Below are positions 1-11,955 of a stretch of 64,000 bases of DNA, piece by piece. Location of the stretch: contig NZ_CANLSL010000005.1 in the NCBI RefSeq assembly GCF_947493735.1, positions 62,001 through 126,000 on the forward strand, given 5' to 3'. The DNA comes from an uncultured Acinetobacter sp. Its GTDB lineage: Bacteria > Pseudomonadota > Gammaproteobacteria > Pseudomonadales > Moraxellaceae. The notes below the pieces were generated by a model. The model was not told the origin of the DNA, did no database searches, and worked only from the letters and a program-made list of their open reading frames with translations. Made by a program: the position numbers and the translations under genes. Numbering within the stretch: position 1 is the first letter of the stretch; each line of letters opens with the position of its first letter.

Positions 1-1
1 A

Positions 2-313
2 GAACATTCTCTACATTTGGTCAAACAGAATGTCGACTTCATCATACGAGAAACTTTTGAGTCTGCAATGGGCTTTGGCGAAGCGGTCTTAAAAGAGCTT
101 GGCGTAGATGAACGTGAAGTTGCCGAGATTAGCGACAATATCCGTAAACGAGATCAAGAACGCTTTGAAACGGAAATTGCAGCGGATGATGTCTATGCAG
201 GTGTAGGGATGCAATATACCCAAATCAAGCCACGACCAACTGCACCATTGGTTAAACCACAGCAAGATTCACAATTGCTCAATGAATCTGATTTAGATGC
301 GCCAAGAAATTAG
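2..313 (+). CDS. C-terminal end of a KefB/KefC-type monovalent cation:proton antiporter (5' truncated by window)
   Basis: Open frame from the window edge (EHSLHLVKQNVDFIIRETFESAMGFGEAVLKELG...) resembles the region after the TrkA-N domain of KefC-like proteins; stop at 313. Confidence 0.6.
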   Translation, partial: EHSLHLVKQNVDFIIRETFESAMGFGEAVLKELGVDEREVAEISDNIRKRDQERFETEIAADDVYAGVGMQYTQIKPRPTAPLVKPQQDSQLLNESDLDAPRN

Positions 314-346
314 GTTTGAAGATCAACATCGCCTCATTAAAATATC

Positions 347-371
347 AAAGCCACCAATAAGGTGGCTTTGA
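347..371. terminator. bidirectional hairpin terminator between antiporter and leuB
   Basis: caaagccaccaataaggtggctttg inverted repeat between convergent genes. Confidence 0.7.
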
Positions 372-405
372 TCATAATCTGTAAATTTGCGATTTAGTTT
401 AAAGC

Positions 406-1485
406 TTAAGCCAGTGTTGCGACAACCGCTTCGCCCATTTCTTTGGTACCAATTTTTTTCATACCATCTGACATGGTATCTGCGGTACGTAAGCCTTGAT
501 CCAATACTGTACCTACAGCATCTTCGATCGCTTTTGCCGCCGCTTCTTCACGGAAAGTATAGCGTAACATCATCGCCACAGACAGAATCGTTGCCAATGG
601 ATTTGCCACGTTCTGACCTGCGATATCAGGCGCAGAACCATGACACGGCTCATACATCCCTTTGCCATTTTCATCGAGTGAAGCTGACGGCAACATACCG
701 ATTGAACCTGTCAACATCGCCGCTTCATCTGACAAGATATCACCGAACAAGTTGCCTGTGACCATCACATCAAACTGCTTCGGGGCACGCACCAATTGCA
801 TCGCCGCATTATCAACATACATATGTGACAGCTGAATATTTGGATAGTCTGCTTGTTGCATATCCGTCACGGTCTGCTTCCACAGCTCTGTGACTTCAAG
901 TACGTTGGCTTTATCGACTGAGCAGACTTTTCCGCCACGCAGTCCAGCCATTTCAAAGGCAACTTTAGCGATACGTTTAATTTCTGACTCTGCGTAAACA
1001 TCAGTGTTATAGCCTTGCTTTTCGCCATTTTCGAGTTCACGAATACCTCGAGGCTGACCGAAATAGATACCACCAGTCAACTCACGCACGATGAGAATAT
1101 CTAAGCCTGCAACGATTTCAGGTTTTAAACTTGAAGCATCAGCAAGTTGTGGATACAAAATCGCAGGACGTAAATTGGCAAATAAATTCAATTCACTGCG
1201 AATTTTAAGTAAGCCACGTTCAGGGCGAATCGAACGCTCAATACTATCCCACTTGGGACCACCAACAGCACCGAGTAAAATCGCATCGGCTTTTTTTGCT
1301 TGCTCACTGGTCACCGCAGGATACGGCTCGCCATGTGCATCAATCGCAGAACCACCGAGCAAACCATGTTCCCAAGTGAATCCTAAATTGAATTTTTGAT
1401 TGACTGCAGTTAAAACTTGTTCTGCTGACGCAACGATCTCTGGACCGATACCATCACCAGCCAAAATTAAAATATGTTTAGACAT
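406..1485 (-). CDS. leuB: 3-isopropylmalate dehydrogenase
   Basis: [18 protein letters not shown]...; [22 protein letters not shown] motif; near leuCD. Confidence 0.95.
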   Translation of the reverse strand: MSKHILILAGDGIGPEIVASAEQVLTAVNQKFNLGFTWEHGLLGGSAIDAHGEPYPAVTSEQAKKADAILLGAVGGPKWDSIERSIRPERGLLKIRSELNLFANLRPAILYPQLADASSLKPEIVAGLDILIVRELTGGIYFGQPRGIRELENGEKQGYNTDVYAESEIKRIAKVAFEMAGLRGGKVCSVDKANVLEVTELWKQTVTDMQQADYPNIQLSHMYVDNAAMQLVRAPKQFDVMVTGNLFGDILSDEAAMLTGSIGMLPSASLDENGKGMYEPCHGSAPDIAGQNVANPLATILSVAMMLRYTFREEAAAKAIEDAVGTVLDQGLRTADTMSDGMKKIGTKEMGEAVVATLA

Positions 1486-1545
1486 GTTTTCTTCCACAAC
1501 GATAGAGTGTAAAAATAATTAGGAAAAAAATTTTAAAAATATCAA

Positions 1546-2139
1546 TTAAATATCTTGCTCGATAAACTCACCGAGACCAGTCATCACATCATGATCGCGA
1601 CAGAAACGACGTAATGCGATTTGATCTTGAAGCAAGTCCACGCATAGCTTACCAGGCGTTGCCACAGAAAGTAGCGACTGCCCAACCTCATCACGTTGAC
1701 GATACATCTGTAGCTGATAACGATGATTGGCTTGGAAATTGTGAATCAAGTGAAAGCGTTCCGCACGTTCTACCGATACAGGATAGAATCGTACAGCAAT
1801 CTCATGATCGCCAGCAGGTAGTGATACCGCGTAGTCGTGATTGATTGAAAAAACCGAACCCTCCAACCGAACCATGCCCTTATCCATGGCTTCCATGGTT
1901 GGACGTTTTGTCTCCTCATCAATCACTAAGACATCATCAACACGCTCAAAATCACAGCCTTGCTTTGCTTGACATGACAAGTACATCGCATCATTCGAAT
2001 CATCACGGTTTTGCAAGATTTTATAGCTATCCACGTAGGATTCCAAAATTTGCGTCGAGTTCTGACAGGCAACCAAACCCATCATCACCAAACTCAATAT
2101 GGAAATCCGACAAAAAGCTGACATTTTAAATTTATTCAT
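1546..2139 (-). CDS. predicted lipoprotein of unknown function
   Basis: signal peptide with lipobox-like MMGLVACQ; sits between leuD and leuB on the same strand. Confidence 0.7.
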   Translation of the reverse strand: MNKFKMSAFCRISILSLVMMGLVACQNSTQILESYVDSYKILQNRDDSNDAMYLSCQAKQGCDFERVDDVLVIDEETKRPTMEAMDKGMVRLEGSVFSINHDYAVSLPAGDHEIAVRFYPVSVERAERFHLIHNFQANHRYQLQMYRQRDEVGQSLLSVATPGKLCVDLLQDQIALRRFCRDHDVMTGLGEFIEQDI

Positions 2140-2250
2140 TTTGCAGCATGGATAAAGTGATCATAATTGTCATATCTTAACAAGATGTGACGGAGATAGC
2201 TACGCTGTTTCAAGTCAGCTTTGTAAAGCATATTGATTCTTTTAAAAAAG

Positions 2251-2898
2251 TTACAATTCCTTAAAAATCCACGGTCGAATTTGTTTGATCTGATTCTCAA
2301 AAGCATGAATGTCATCTTCAGCCTGCAAGGTCAAACCAATATCATCCAACCCATTGAGCAAACAATGCTTACGGAATGAATCAACTTCAAACTTAAACGC
2401 CTGACCTGACGGTGTACGGACTTCTTGCGCATCCAAATCTACCGTTAACTGGTAGCCTTCATTGGCTTCGCATTCTTTAAACAATTGATCGACTTCTTGC
2501 TCTGTTAAAATCACAGGCAACATGCCATTTTTAAAACTATTGTTAAAGAAAATATCAGCAAAACTCGGTGCAATCACGGTACGGAAACCATATTCACTGA
2601 GTGCCCACGGTGCATGCTCACGACTCGAACCACAACCAAAATTGGTACGTGCCAAAAGAATGGTTGAGCCCTGATAGCGTGGCTGATTCAAGACAAAATC
2701 AGGATTTTTCGGACGCTTACTAATATCTTGACCAAGATAGCCTTCGTCCATATAACGCAATTCATCAAATAAATTGTCACCAAAACCAGTACGTTTGATC
2801 GACTTCAAAAATTGCTTTGGAATAATCAAATCGGTATCGACATTGGCACGATCTAAAGGCGTGACGATACCTTGTTCAACTGTATATTTTTGCATCAT
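2251..2898 (-). CDS. leuD: 3-isopropylmalate dehydratase small subunit
   Basis: [26 protein letters not shown] motifs. Confidence 0.95.
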   Translation of the reverse strand: MMQKYTVEQGIVTPLDRANVDTDLIIPKQFLKSIKRTGFGDNLFDELRYMDEGYLGQDISKRPKNPDFVLNQPRYQGSTILLARTNFGCGSSREHAPWALSEYGFRTVIAPSFADIFFNNSFKNGMLPVILTEQEVDQLFKECEANEGYQLTVDLDAQEVRTPSGQAFKFEVDSFRKHCLLNGLDDIGLTLQAEDDIHAFENQIKQIRPWIFKEL

Positions 2899-2905
2899 GA
2901 TCTCC

Positions 2906-4324
2906 TTAGAACGTTCTCACATCGACAAAATGACCTGCAATCGCAGCCGCTGCTGCCATCGCTGGACTGACGAGATGCGTACGCCCACCATTACCTTGAC
3001 GACCTTCGAAGTTACGGTTCGACGTTGAGGCGCAGTGTTCACCCGATTGCAATTTGTCGGCATTCATCGCCAAGCACATTGAGCAACCCGGCTCACGCCA
3101 TTCAAAACCTGCTTCAACAAAGATTTTATCCAGACCTTCTGCTTCAGCTTGTTTTTTCACAATCCCTGAACCTGGGACGATCATTGCTTGCTTCAAGGTT
3201 GGCGACACTTTACGCCCTTTAACCACTTCTGCTGCTGCACGAATATCTTCAATTCGAGAGTTGGTGCATGAGCCAATAAAGACACGATCTAACTGAATAT
3301 CCGCAAGCGCCTGACCTTCGTTCAAGCCCATATATTGATAGGCACGTGTCCAGTCTTTGCGCTGTACATCATCTTTGGCTTGTTGCAAAGTCGGCACATT
3401 TTGCGTCACAGGAATCACCATCTCAGGGGACGTACCCCAAGACACTTGTGGTTCGATATCTTCACCTTGCATTACGATCACTGTATCGAATACCGCATCG
3501 TCATCTGAGTGTAAGTTGCCCCAATATTCTACGGCTTGATCCCACTGTTCGCCTTGCGGTGCATATGGACGACCTTTGACATAATCAATGGTTTCTTGAT
3601 CGACAGCGACTAATCCAACACGAGCGCCCGCTTCGATTGCCATATTGCATACCGTCATACGCCCTTCGATCGTCATATCACGGAATACTTGACCGCCAAA
3701 CTCCATCGCATGACCTGTACCACCAGCAGTACCGATCTTGGCAATAATCGCTAAGACCACATCTTTTGGTGTCACGCCTTTGCCCAATTTGCCATCGACA
3801 CGGATCAGCATATTTTTCATTTTCTTTTGCACTAAACATTGTGTCGCTAGCACATGTTCAACTTCTGACGTACCAATACCATGCGCCAAACAACCCAATG
3901 CACCATGCGTTGCCGTATGTGAATCACCACACACCACGGTCATACCAGGTAAGACTAAACCTTGCTCAGGTCCGATCACATGCACAATGCCTTGACGTTC
4001 ATCATTGATTTTAAACTCAACGATATTGAAGGTCGCACAGTTATCATCCAAAGTCTGCACTTGAATCCGTGATGTATCATCTTTGATCCCTGCAATCCCT
4101 TCGGCACGTTCTTTTTGCGAGGTTGGCACATTGTGATCAGGTGTTGCAATATTGGCACTCAATCGCCACGGCTGACGCCCTGCAAGTTGCAAGCCTTCGA
4201 ATGCCTGCGGTGAAGTCACTTCATGCAAAAGATGACGATCGATATAAATCAAACTCGAGCCGTCATCTCGCTGCTTAACCAAGTGGTCATCCCACAATTT
4301 GTCATAAAGGGTTTTGCCTGCCAT
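2906..4324 (-). CDS. leuC: 3-isopropylmalate dehydratase large subunit
   Basis: [16 protein letters not shown]...; [32 protein letters not shown] Fe-S motifs. Confidence 0.95.
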   Translation of the reverse strand: MAGKTLYDKLWDDHLVKQRDDGSSLIYIDRHLLHEVTSPQAFEGLQLAGRQPWRLSANIATPDHNVPTSQKERAEGIAGIKDDTSRIQVQTLDDNCATFNIVEFKINDERQGIVHVIGPEQGLVLPGMTVVCGDSHTATHGALGCLAHGIGTSEVEHVLATQCLVQKKMKNMLIRVDGKLGKGVTPKDVVLAIIAKIGTAGGTGHAMEFGGQVFRDMTIEGRMTVCNMAIEAGARVGLVAVDQETIDYVKGRPYAPQGEQWDQAVEYWGNLHSDDDAVFDTVIVMQGEDIEPQVSWGTSPEMVIPVTQNVPTLQQAKDDVQRKDWTRAYQYMGLNEGQALADIQLDRVFIGSCTNSRIEDIRAAAEVVKGRKVSPTLKQAMIVPGSGIVKKQAEAEGLDKIFVEAGFEWREPGCSMCLAMNADKLQSGEHCASTSNRNFEGRQGNGGRTHLVSPAMAAAAAIAGHFVDVRTF

Positions 4325-4517
4325 TTTGAAGCCTCCAACTGCGCCACGATTTGGACTGGGTGTAAAAATAAGAAAAGAATTGTACATCTATATATGAATT
4401 ATACTGCAAAAATTATATAAAACTAATTTATCATTTTTATAAATTTCATAACTTTTTGGAATTATTTTATCGCAAAAAATTTCTGCTTCAAACGTCTTGA
4501 TTAGAAATCTTTTAAGC

Positions 4518-5162
4518 CTAAGCTTGAGCACTGTTTGAATTGATGTTGCTCTCATCCGTGAAGTTGCAGGTATTCGATGGAAAGGCAAAAGCTTGATGAA
4601 TATACAAGTTAATTAACTTATCTCGTGAACCGATGGAACGCTGATAGTAACTTGAATTTAACAGCAGACACGCACCAAAAGTCAGCGACCAAACATATGA
4701 AGAGTAATCCCGAATCGAGATTTCATAATTCATTTCTTTTAAATATTGCTCGATCATATCTCGAATCGCCATGATGCGTTCTTGGCGAATCTGATACAAC
4801 TCATCAAACGTTGCATTGGAATGAATCACCGTCATGGTGAGTTGCTCTTCGATCTGATGCAAAATAATCGCTTTCTTTGGATCATTCAAATGATAGAGCA
4901 TATAGCGTGGAATATATTCTTGAATATTATTGCTATATTGCTTGGAGATGGCGAGGACATTGCTTTCATTTTCGATGATGAGGTGCATTAGTAATTCATT
5001 CTTACTGGCAAAATGCTTATACAATGTGCCTTTGGCAAGATCGAGCTCTTTGGCAATTTCATCCAATGTGAAGTTTTGGTTTTCCAATAACAAGCTTTCC
5101 GCAACACGTAAAATCTGCTGCTCTCGCTCTTTGTACATGGCTTGACGTTGTAACTTCATCAC
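4518..5162 (-). CDS. TetR/AcrR-family transcriptional regulator
   Basis: N-terminal HTH: FTLDEIAKELDLAKGTLYKHFASKNELL. Confidence 0.85.
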   Translation of the reverse strand: MMKLQRQAMYKEREQQILRVAESLLLENQNFTLDEIAKELDLAKGTLYKHFASKNELLMHLIIENESNVLAISKQYSNNIQEYIPRYMLYHLNDPKKAIILHQIEEQLTMTVIHSNATFDELYQIRQERIMAIRDMIEQYLKEMNYEISIRDYSSYVWSLTFGACLLLNSSYYQRSIGSRDKLINLYIHQAFAFPSNTCNFTDESNINSNSAQA

Positions 5163-5254
5163 AATCCAAAACTTGTCCTATTCCCTACCTAATATACCTT
5201 TTTTTGCTGTACAGTTGTAGCGTTTATCACACCGTTAGTCATGGAACCGACTGT

Positions 5255-6157
5255 TTATCCATCACACTGAATGAGTAGTCTTTTTGGTTTTAAGCGTCCA
5301 ACAGCATTCACTTCTGCAAGCCCTAAACATTGCCCATTGGAAAATACCAATACACCATCTGACTCAGGAAATTCCACGCTACTTTCTTGACCATTATTAA
5401 AATATTTGACTCGCTCTAGTGGAAGTTCAAGCTTGGGCAAACCTTCAACCGCAGCATAACTCGGTAGCAATAATTGCTCACGCGCGACTTCATCGAGGCT
5501 TTCCAAATATTCAATGGTCATATGCTCATCAAGCTGAAAATGCCCTGTTTGAATCCGATGTAGCTTACTCAAGTGTCCAACCGTACCCATCGCTTTGGCA
5601 ATATCTTCACCCAAAACACGAATATAAGTCCCTTTAGAACAGGTCACATCAAGGGAAATGCTCTGCTCGGTAAAGCTGAGTAATTTAATTTGTGAAATTC
5701 TCACTGGACGAGCAGGACGCTCGATCTCAATACCCTGCCGAGCAAGCTCATATAAAGGACGACCATCTTTTTTTAATGCAGAATACATCGGCGGAATTTG
5801 TGTAGTTTCACCTTCAAACTGCTTTAAGATTTTCGAAATCGAATCTTCTGTTAGGAGGGGAACAGCTTGAGATTCAACCACTTCACCTTCCACATCACCT
5901 GTACTGGTCGCCGTTCCGAGCTGAATCGTGGTCTGATAACGCTTATCTGCATCCAATAAATAATGTGAAAATTTCGTCGCTTCACCTAAACAAATCGGAA
6001 GTAACCCCGTCGCCAATGGATCTAATGCACCTGTATGCCCTGCTTTCTGTGCACGGTATAGCCAACGGACTTTTTGCAATGCCGCATTTGAGCTGATATT
6101 TAGCGGTTTATTCAGTAGAAAAACACCATCAATATGGCGACGTACATTTTTAGACAT
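5255..6157 (-). CDS. truB: tRNA pseudouridine(55) synthase
   Basis: [14 protein letters not shown]...[25 protein letters not shown] motif. Confidence 0.95.
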   Translation of the reverse strand: MSKNVRRHIDGVFLLNKPLNISSNAALQKVRWLYRAQKAGHTGALDPLATGLLPICLGEATKFSHYLLDADKRYQTTIQLGTATSTGDVEGEVVESQAVPLLTEDSISKILKQFEGETTQIPPMYSALKKDGRPLYELARQGIEIERPARPVRISQIKLLSFTEQSISLDVTCSKGTYIRVLGEDIAKAMGTVGHLSKLHRIQTGHFQLDEHMTIEYLESLDEVAREQLLLPSYAAVEGLPKLELPLERVKYFNNGQESSVEFPESDGVLVFSNGQCLGLAEVNAVGRLKPKRLLIQCDG

Positions 6158-6265
6158 ATGAGCTGATCAAGACTTGCTTTTAAAATTATGAATTTTAATA
6201 TTCTAGCAAAAGCAGCTTCATTTCGTCGGATTTTATTTTTAAATGCATGACAGCCAAGTTAGCAT

Positions 6266-7357
6266 ATGTTAGCTTATTTTCGAAAACGCACACTTATGGA
6301 CAAAATGTGTATGCTAAAATTTCGCAAGGATTCGATTTTTATAATTTTGCCAATCATTTTCATTCTTTTAATTGGCGTTGCTTTGCTATGGTTAAAGTCA
6401 GGTGATACCAATATTAGCAACGCAGAACATCAGCAAAACGAATCCTCAAGTACTCCTTCAAACCAATTCGACCCTTCCAATCCCAATTCAACCACTTCTC
6501 CTAATACGCAATTTGGTAGTGCCAGCCAACAAGATATCGAAGTCGATTGTAAGATGAGTTTAGACGCAGGGCAGCGCCTCATCGTCAATGAACAAACCAA
6601 AAACTGTTTTGAATTTTTTATCACGCAATATGGTGAAAAAAATATTGACCAAATCAAAGCTGATTTTGAAAAATATATAAAAGCCAATTATCAAGAACCC
6701 GCACTTTCACAAATTCTAGATTTGTGGTCACGCTATATGGACTATCGTGAGCAATTAGGCAAGCTTCAACCACCGTCGAGCAACCCCAACAGTGCAAATT
6801 ACTATCGTGAAATTTTTGAACAACAGCAAAACTTACGTAAGACACATTTTTCACGAGAAGAGATTAAAGGTTTGTTTGGTGAGGAAAACCTCTACCATGA
6901 ATACACGCTCAAACGCATGGAAGTCATGGAAAATAAATCACTGAGTGAAGCAGAAAAAGCCAAACAGTTGAAATCGTTATTCGATCAACTCCCTGCCGAC
7001 TGGAAAGAAAATCTTGAGCAAATGAATAAACTCGAAGATTTACGCTCACTCACAGCAGACCTCAAAGCACGCAATGCAAGCCCTCAAGAGATTCGCGAAA
7101 TGCGCTTAAATCTCGTCGGTGCAGATGCGACTGGACGACTTGAAGCACTCGATACACAGCGTGGTCAATGGCAACAAAAAGTGACAAGCTACCTCTCAGA
7201 ACGTGACACGATTATGCAAAGTGGTCTGAGTGACAGTGCCAAATCAGCGGCGATTAATGACTTAAAGCAACAGCAATTCAGCTCAGAGCAAGATCGTTTG
7301 CGTCTGAATACTTTTGAAACCATTCATGATCAAGGAGGCAAACTACCATTTAACTAA
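6266..7357 (+). CDS. lipase secretion chaperone (foldase, LifO/LipB family)
   Basis: N-terminal TM segment, helical repeats, RxxxF.REEIKGLFGEE-type region; directly upstream of the lipase. Confidence 0.85.
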   Translation: MLAYFRKRTLMDKMCMLKFRKDSIFIILPIIFILLIGVALLWLKSGDTNISNAEHQQNESSSTPSNQFDPSNPNSTTSPNTQFGSASQQDIEVDCKMSLDAGQRLIVNEQTKNCFEFFITQYGEKNIDQIKADFEKYIKANYQEPALSQILDLWSRYMDYREQLGKLQPPSSNPNSANYYREIFEQQQNLRKTHFSREEIKGLFGEENLYHEYTLKRMEVMENKSLSEAEKAKQLKSLFDQLPADWKENLEQMNKLEDLRSLTADLKARNASPQEIREMRLNLVGADATGRLEALDTQRGQWQQKVTSYLSERDTIMQSGLSDSAKSAAINDLKQQQFSSEQDRLRLNTFETIHDQGGKLPFN

Positions 7358-7555
7358 TTCGCTTAAACACTAAGCTTAACTAGTCAGTTTTATCAAACAT
7401 GCAGAGATGAACTATTTTTGATGAGTTCCATTTTCTAAATCATGTTATAGACCCTGATTAAGCGTTGCGACAGATCGACTAACCGACTACATGATGTAGC
7501 CTAAGATCACGCATAAGGAATACGCATTTCAAGGACACATATTTAAGGAATAAAT

Positions 7556-8533
7556 ATGAAAATGTTAAAAAGTAAAAAGTTAGCTACGATTGCATCTCTT
7601 GCTTTGGGGCTAGCATTCGCAAACATCAGCCATAGTGCGGTGAACACACCAAACGTAAAGGCAACTGGCACTTATGCTAAAACCAAATACCCTATACTTT
7701 TTGTACATGGCATGTTTGGTTTTGACCGTCTAGGTGGCAGTACATTTGGTATGGATTACTTCTATCAAGTATTACCCGACCTCGCACGTAATGGTGCAAC
7801 GACTTATGCTGCTCAAGTATCACCATTAGAGTCCACCGAGATTCGCGGCGAGCAACTATTGAGCCAAGTCGAAGAAGTATTGGCAATCACAGGTCAAAGC
7901 AAATTGAACTTGATTGGACATTCTCATGGTGGACCTACCAGTCGCTATATTGAAATCGTCAAGCCTCAATATGTAGCTTCATTGACAGGTGTGGGTGGTA
8001 CATTCCGTGGTTCGAAAGTTGCTGATCTTGCACTCAGTAACAGCGGTGGGAGTGCTTTTATTTCTGCGGTAAGTGATTATTTACTTGGACCAGTCATCAC
8101 TTGGGCATCAGACAATACTAACCTACCAATCAACATGAATCGCTCGCTACAATCTATCAGTGTTGCAGGCTCTACCGCATTTAACAATGCACATCCAACA
8201 CCTGCACTTGCAAGCTCTTGTAGTCAAAGTGGTGCGAGTTCAAGCAATGGTCGTTACTACTATTCATGGACTGGTACATCACAATTGACCAACGCATTAG
8301 ACCTATTGGATGTTGGTGTGTCTACACTTGCACCTTTGGCATATGGTAGTTTGGATAACGATGGACTTGTACCACGCTGTAGCGCACGCTTTGGTAAAGT
8401 GATTCGTGACAACTACAGCTACACCCATCTTGATGAAGTCAATATGGTGCTTGGCATGCGCAGTTGGTTCTCCCCTGACCCAGTTACACTGTATCGTCAA
8501 CATGCAAACCGCTTAAAGCTTCAAGGTTTGTAA
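7556..8533 (+). CDS. lipA: secreted triacylglycerol lipase
   Basis: signal peptide; YPILFVHGMFGFD and GHSHGG nucleophile elbow; preceded by its foldase. Confidence 0.9.
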   Translation: MKMLKSKKLATIASLALGLAFANISHSAVNTPNVKATGTYAKTKYPILFVHGMFGFDRLGGSTFGMDYFYQVLPDLARNGATTYAAQVSPLESTEIRGEQLLSQVEEVLAITGQSKLNLIGHSHGGPTSRYIEIVKPQYVASLTGVGGTFRGSKVADLALSNSGGSAFISAVSDYLLGPVITWASDNTNLPINMNRSLQSISVAGSTAFNNAHPTPALASSCSQSGASSSNGRYYYSWTGTSQLTNALDLLDVGVSTLAPLAYGSLDNDGLVPRCSARFGKVIRDNYSYTHLDEVNMVLGMRSWFSPDPVTLYRQHANRLKLQGL

Positions 8534-8553
8534 TAAACAAAATTTTTAGGCAT

Positions 8554-8584
8554 AAAAAATGCGCCAATCATGGCGCATTTTTTT
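8554..8584. terminator. bidirectional terminator lipA/rplS
   Basis: aaaaaatgcgccaatcatggcgcattttttt. Confidence 0.85.
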
Positions 8585-8600
8585 CACTCTAAAACAGCGA

Positions 8601-8975
8601 TTATGCTTCTGTTTTACGAGCTGGTAATTTTTCACGAATACGTGCAGCTTTACCAGTAAGACCACGTAGGTAGTAAAGTTTCGCACGACGAACGTCACCA
8701 CGACGTTTCACTTCGATTTTTGCAACAACTGGTGAATGTGTTTGGAAAACACGCTCAACACCAACACCGCTCGAAATCTTACGCACTGTGAAAGATGAGT
8801 TTAAACCACGGTTTTTCTTCGCAATGACGATACCTTCGTATGCCTGAAGACGTTCACGGTTACCCTCTGTAACTTTTACAGATACAACAACTGTATCACC
8901 TGGTGCAAACGCAGGGATATCAGATTTCAATTGAGCATTTTCAACTGCTTGAACTAAAGGATGTTTGCCACTCAT
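8601..8975 (-). CDS. rplS: 50S ribosomal protein L19
   Basis: [15 protein letters not shown]...[20 protein letters not shown]. Confidence 0.95.
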   Translation of the reverse strand: MSGKHPLVQAVENAQLKSDIPAFAPGDTVVVSVKVTEGNRERLQAYEGIVIAKKNRGLNSSFTVRKISSGVGVERVFQTHSPVVAKIEVKRRGDVRRAKLYYLRGLTGKAARIREKLPARKTEA

Positions 8976-9122
8976 TGTGGGAATCTCCAATATGCGAACG
9001 CAATATTTCCATGTCTAAAATAAATATTGTTTCGCTGGGGACAGAGGCTAGACGCATATCAACCCGTTTATCTAAACCTTAAAGTTTGATTTTTTATAAA
9101 GTCAAAACTTTAAAGCACACCT

Positions 9123-9872
9123 TTATGATTCCGAGGAATCGAAGTCTTTTAGCCATTTTTCTTGCTGCTTGCTCAGTTTCGCTTGTTCGACCAATTCTGG
9201 ACGACGCTCAAGTGTACGCTGATAACGCTGCAAAAACCGCCATTTCTCAATATTGCCATGATGACCAGATTTGAGTACTTCTGGCACACCGATGCCTTCG
9301 AAATGATCAGGCTTGGTATATTGTGGGCAATCGAGCAGACCGTCCACAAAAGAATCTTGCAAAGCCGACTGCTCATCCGACATTACATTCGGTAATCGCC
9401 GAATCACGCTGTCGAGTAAGACCATCGCAGGAAGCTCACCACCTGATAAGACATAATCTCCAATCGACCATTCTTGATCGATATAACGCTGGATCAAACG
9501 CTCATCTACCCCTTCATAACGTCCGCAAAGCACAATCAAACCATCATAGTTGACGAATTGCTGTACTGCGATCTCACTCAAGGTCTGCCCTTGCGGTGAC
9601 ATATACACCACGGGGACATTGGTACATCCTGCTTGCTGCGCAAGCTGTTTGGCATGATTAATCGCTTTTGCCAAAGGCTCAGCCATCATCACCATACCAG
9701 GACCACCACCAAATGGACGTTCATCCACTCGTTTATAGTTGCCCTCTGCAAAATCTCGTGGGTTAATACAAGTGACTTGTACTTGCTCACGTTTTGCTGC
9801 ACGCCCACTGATACCAAAGGTTGTGATCGCTTCAAACATCTCGGGAAATAATGTAATCACTGCAAACCACAT
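9123..9872 (-). CDS. trmD: tRNA (guanine-N1)-methyltransferase
   Basis: [51 protein letters not shown]. Confidence 0.95.
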   Translation of the reverse strand: MWFAVITLFPEMFEAITTFGISGRAAKREQVQVTCINPRDFAEGNYKRVDERPFGGGPGMVMMAEPLAKAINHAKQLAQQAGCTNVPVVYMSPQGQTLSEIAVQQFVNYDGLIVLCGRYEGVDERLIQRYIDQEWSIGDYVLSGGELPAMVLLDSVIRRLPNVMSDEQSALQDSFVDGLLDCPQYTKPDHFEGIGVPEVLKSGHHGNIEKWRFLQRYQRTLERRPELVEQAKLSKQQEKWLKDFDSSES

Positions 9873-9917
9873 CAGAGATTCCTCATTTCCAATTTTAAAG
9901 TTAATACCTTAAAGATA

Positions 9918-10472
9918 TTAATAATCTACGCCCCAATTGACGTAAATTCGACCTGCTTCAATATCAACACGTTGAACCACATCTTTGTGCCACGGAATCA
10001 TCCGTTCTTCAGCGTCAATGCTATCAGGTGTTGCGTGAACCACCATGACATCATTTGCGCCAGTTTCAAACAGCTCATGAATCTTACCCAGATTGACTTC
10101 ATTTTCAGAATCATCTAAGCCAAGCACTGTCAGACCTTTCAGATCATTCCAGTAGTATTCATCCATACCTGCTTGAGGCAATTGTGATTTGGAAACCCAA
10201 ATCTCGGCACCGATTATCTGCTCCGCTGCTGTGCGATCACTCACACCTTTGAGCGCAACGACCAAACCTTTGCCCTGTGTTTTCCAACGTTTTACATCTA
10301 CTGTCTGCCAACCTGTCTTGGTTTGGATATACCAAGGAAGATAGTCAAACATATTGCTTATTGGATCTGTCTTGGAAAAGACCCAAAGCCAACCATTTAA
10401 TCCATACGGAGAACGCAACTGTCCGATCTGGATACGATCTTCAGGTACATCCTGCACGGTGGTTTGACCCAT
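9918..10472 (-). CDS. rimM: ribosome maturation factor
   Basis: IGQLRSPYGLNGWLWVFS; DEYYWNDLKGLTV; between rpsP and trmD. Confidence 0.95.
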   Translation of the reverse strand: MGQTTVQDVPEDRIQIGQLRSPYGLNGWLWVFSKTDPISNMFDYLPWYIQTKTGWQTVDVKRWKTQGKGLVVALKGVSDRTAAEQIIGAEIWVSKSQLPQAGMDEYYWNDLKGLTVLGLDDSENEVNLGKIHELFETGANDVMVVHATPDSIDAEERMIPWHKDVVQRVDIEAGRIYVNWGVDY

Positions 10473-10477
10473 ATCTA

Positions 10478-10723
10478 TTAAGCAGTCGCTGCTTGTTTTG
10501 CAATCGCAGCAACACGCTCAGAAGGTTGTGCACCTTGAGCTACCCAGTGTGCATAACGGTCTGCATCCAAACGGATTTTTTCTGCTTGACCTTGTGCAGT
10601 TGGGTTAAAGAAGCCAATACGCTCGATAAAACGACCATCACGTGCATTGCGACTATCAGTCACAATTACTTGATAGAACGGACGTTTTTTAGCGCCACCA
10701 CGGGCTAAACGAATAACAACCAT
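10478..10723 (-). CDS. rpsP: 30S ribosomal protein S16
   Basis: [41 protein letters not shown]. Confidence 0.95.
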   Translation of the reverse strand: MVVIRLARGGAKKRPFYQVIVTDSRNARDGRFIERIGFFNPTAQGQAEKIRLDADRYAHWVAQGAQPSERVAAIAKQAATA

Positions 10724-10882
10724 GAGAACAACCTTATAATTTTTACGGATTATCCCTGTGCCGACCATCGACAACATTTCAAACCCCTTTCATAGAGGGC
10801 GGTATTTTACGTTATTTTTGTTTTGATGGAAAGTCTATTTTTAATTTATCCGCAGTTTTGAATTTATAAGACCTAAAACTAA

Positions 10883-10908
10883 AAAGAGCATCGGATGATG
10901 CTCTTAGG
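10883..10908 (-). terminator. terminator downstream of the minor-pilin cluster
   Basis: aagagcatcggatgatgctctt inverted repeat. Confidence 0.6.
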
Positions 10909-10926
10909 GTTTAATCAAAAGTAAAA

Positions 10927-11352
10927 TTAGTGGCTATCCCAACTTGAAGAAGTAGAAGGGCTACAACTCGTTCCTTTTTCCCAACATTTTTGCCCTTGGC
11001 TATTCATAACCACTGCGCCATTCCCATTTTGAACTGTTCCCGATTTAGGTGCAGCCGTGAGTGTCCACGTTTGTGCTACTGGTACAAGTGTGATGGTGTA
11101 TACGCTTCCTGAAGCTGGATAATCTTTACTCAAACTATTATTATCCAGCTTTGCGTTTGTATAATTGTGGTTCATTACATAATAGCTTTGTAAGCGCTGT
11201 GCAATATTCATCATTTCACTTTGTACATCAGCACGGTTAGTACGAATTTTATATTGAGTATAAGAAGGGTAAGCAATCGCCGCCAAAACAGCAATTATTG
11301 CCACAACAATCATTAATTCAATTAAAGTAAATCCTAAAGAGTATTTTTTCAT
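10927..11352 (-). CDS. pilE: type IV pilin-like protein (PilE-like minor pilin)
   Basis: [31 protein letters not shown] prepilin motif; end of the fimU-pilVWXY1 cluster. Confidence 0.85.
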   Translation of the reverse strand: MKKYSLGFTLIELMIVVAIIAVLAAIAYPSYTQYKIRTNRADVQSEMMNIAQRLQSYYVMNHNYTNAKLDNNSLSKDYPASGSVYTITLVPVAQTWTLTAAPKSGTVQNGNGAVVMNSQGQKCWEKGTSCSPSTSSSWDSH

Positions 11353-11945
11353 TACCATGACTCGCTATAACTGCCGCAATTTGCATAACCTGTCACTACA
11401 TCTTTGACTTTTGTCATACAACGTATACCTGTACTGCTTAAAAGCAGATCGTAATTACGTGGCTGTTTTGGCTCACCATCACTATCCTTAGCACGCTCTA
11501 GCGACATTACCCAGCTCAAACCGTTCACACTCGCTGAATCTGCTGTTTCTTGACCATCAGCTCCTTTAACAATCGTTAAGGGCTTATGTCCTGTTCCTCC
11601 ATTCGCCAATGTCAACGTATATTTCGCAGTGGAACTCGTTGAGCCTAGTGGCAACAGCAATTGACCCGTCGTTTTATTATAATAACTGGCAGTTGTAGGA
11701 TTTCCACCAGCATCTGTGCTTTCGTATGTATATAAATAACTTGCATCAAAACCTTTGTAACTAAAGTTTTTTGCTTTAAATCTTTCTAATTCCGCAGCTA
11801 TACGTAATGCTTCTTGCCGAGCAATTGCTAAGTCCTTTCGTTCTATATATTGTTGATACGAAGGTACGGCAATGGCAGCAATAATTGCTACCACCACCAC
11901 TGTAATCATTAGCTCAATTAATGTGAAGCCATGTGTTTTTTTCAT
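11352..11945 (-). CDS. type IV pilin-like minor pilin
   Basis: [33 protein letters not shown] prepilin motif. Confidence 0.85.
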   Translation of the reverse strand: MKKTHGFTLIELMITVVVVAIIAAIAVPSYQQYIERKDLAIARQEALRIAAELERFKAKNFSYKGFDASYLYTYESTDAGGNPTTASYYNKTTGQLLLPLGSTSSTAKYTLTLANGGTGHKPLTIVKGADGQETADSASVNGLSWVMSLERAKDSDGEPKQPRNYDLLLSSTGIRCMTKVKDVVTGYANCGSYSESW

Positions 11946-11955
11946 GATTTACCCC

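Noticed and set aside
387-761. 124-aa plus-strand ORF opposite leuB
   Set aside because: Antisense to a strongly supported CDS; low-complexity translation with no recognisable domain. The same applies to the many other antisense ORFs in the track.
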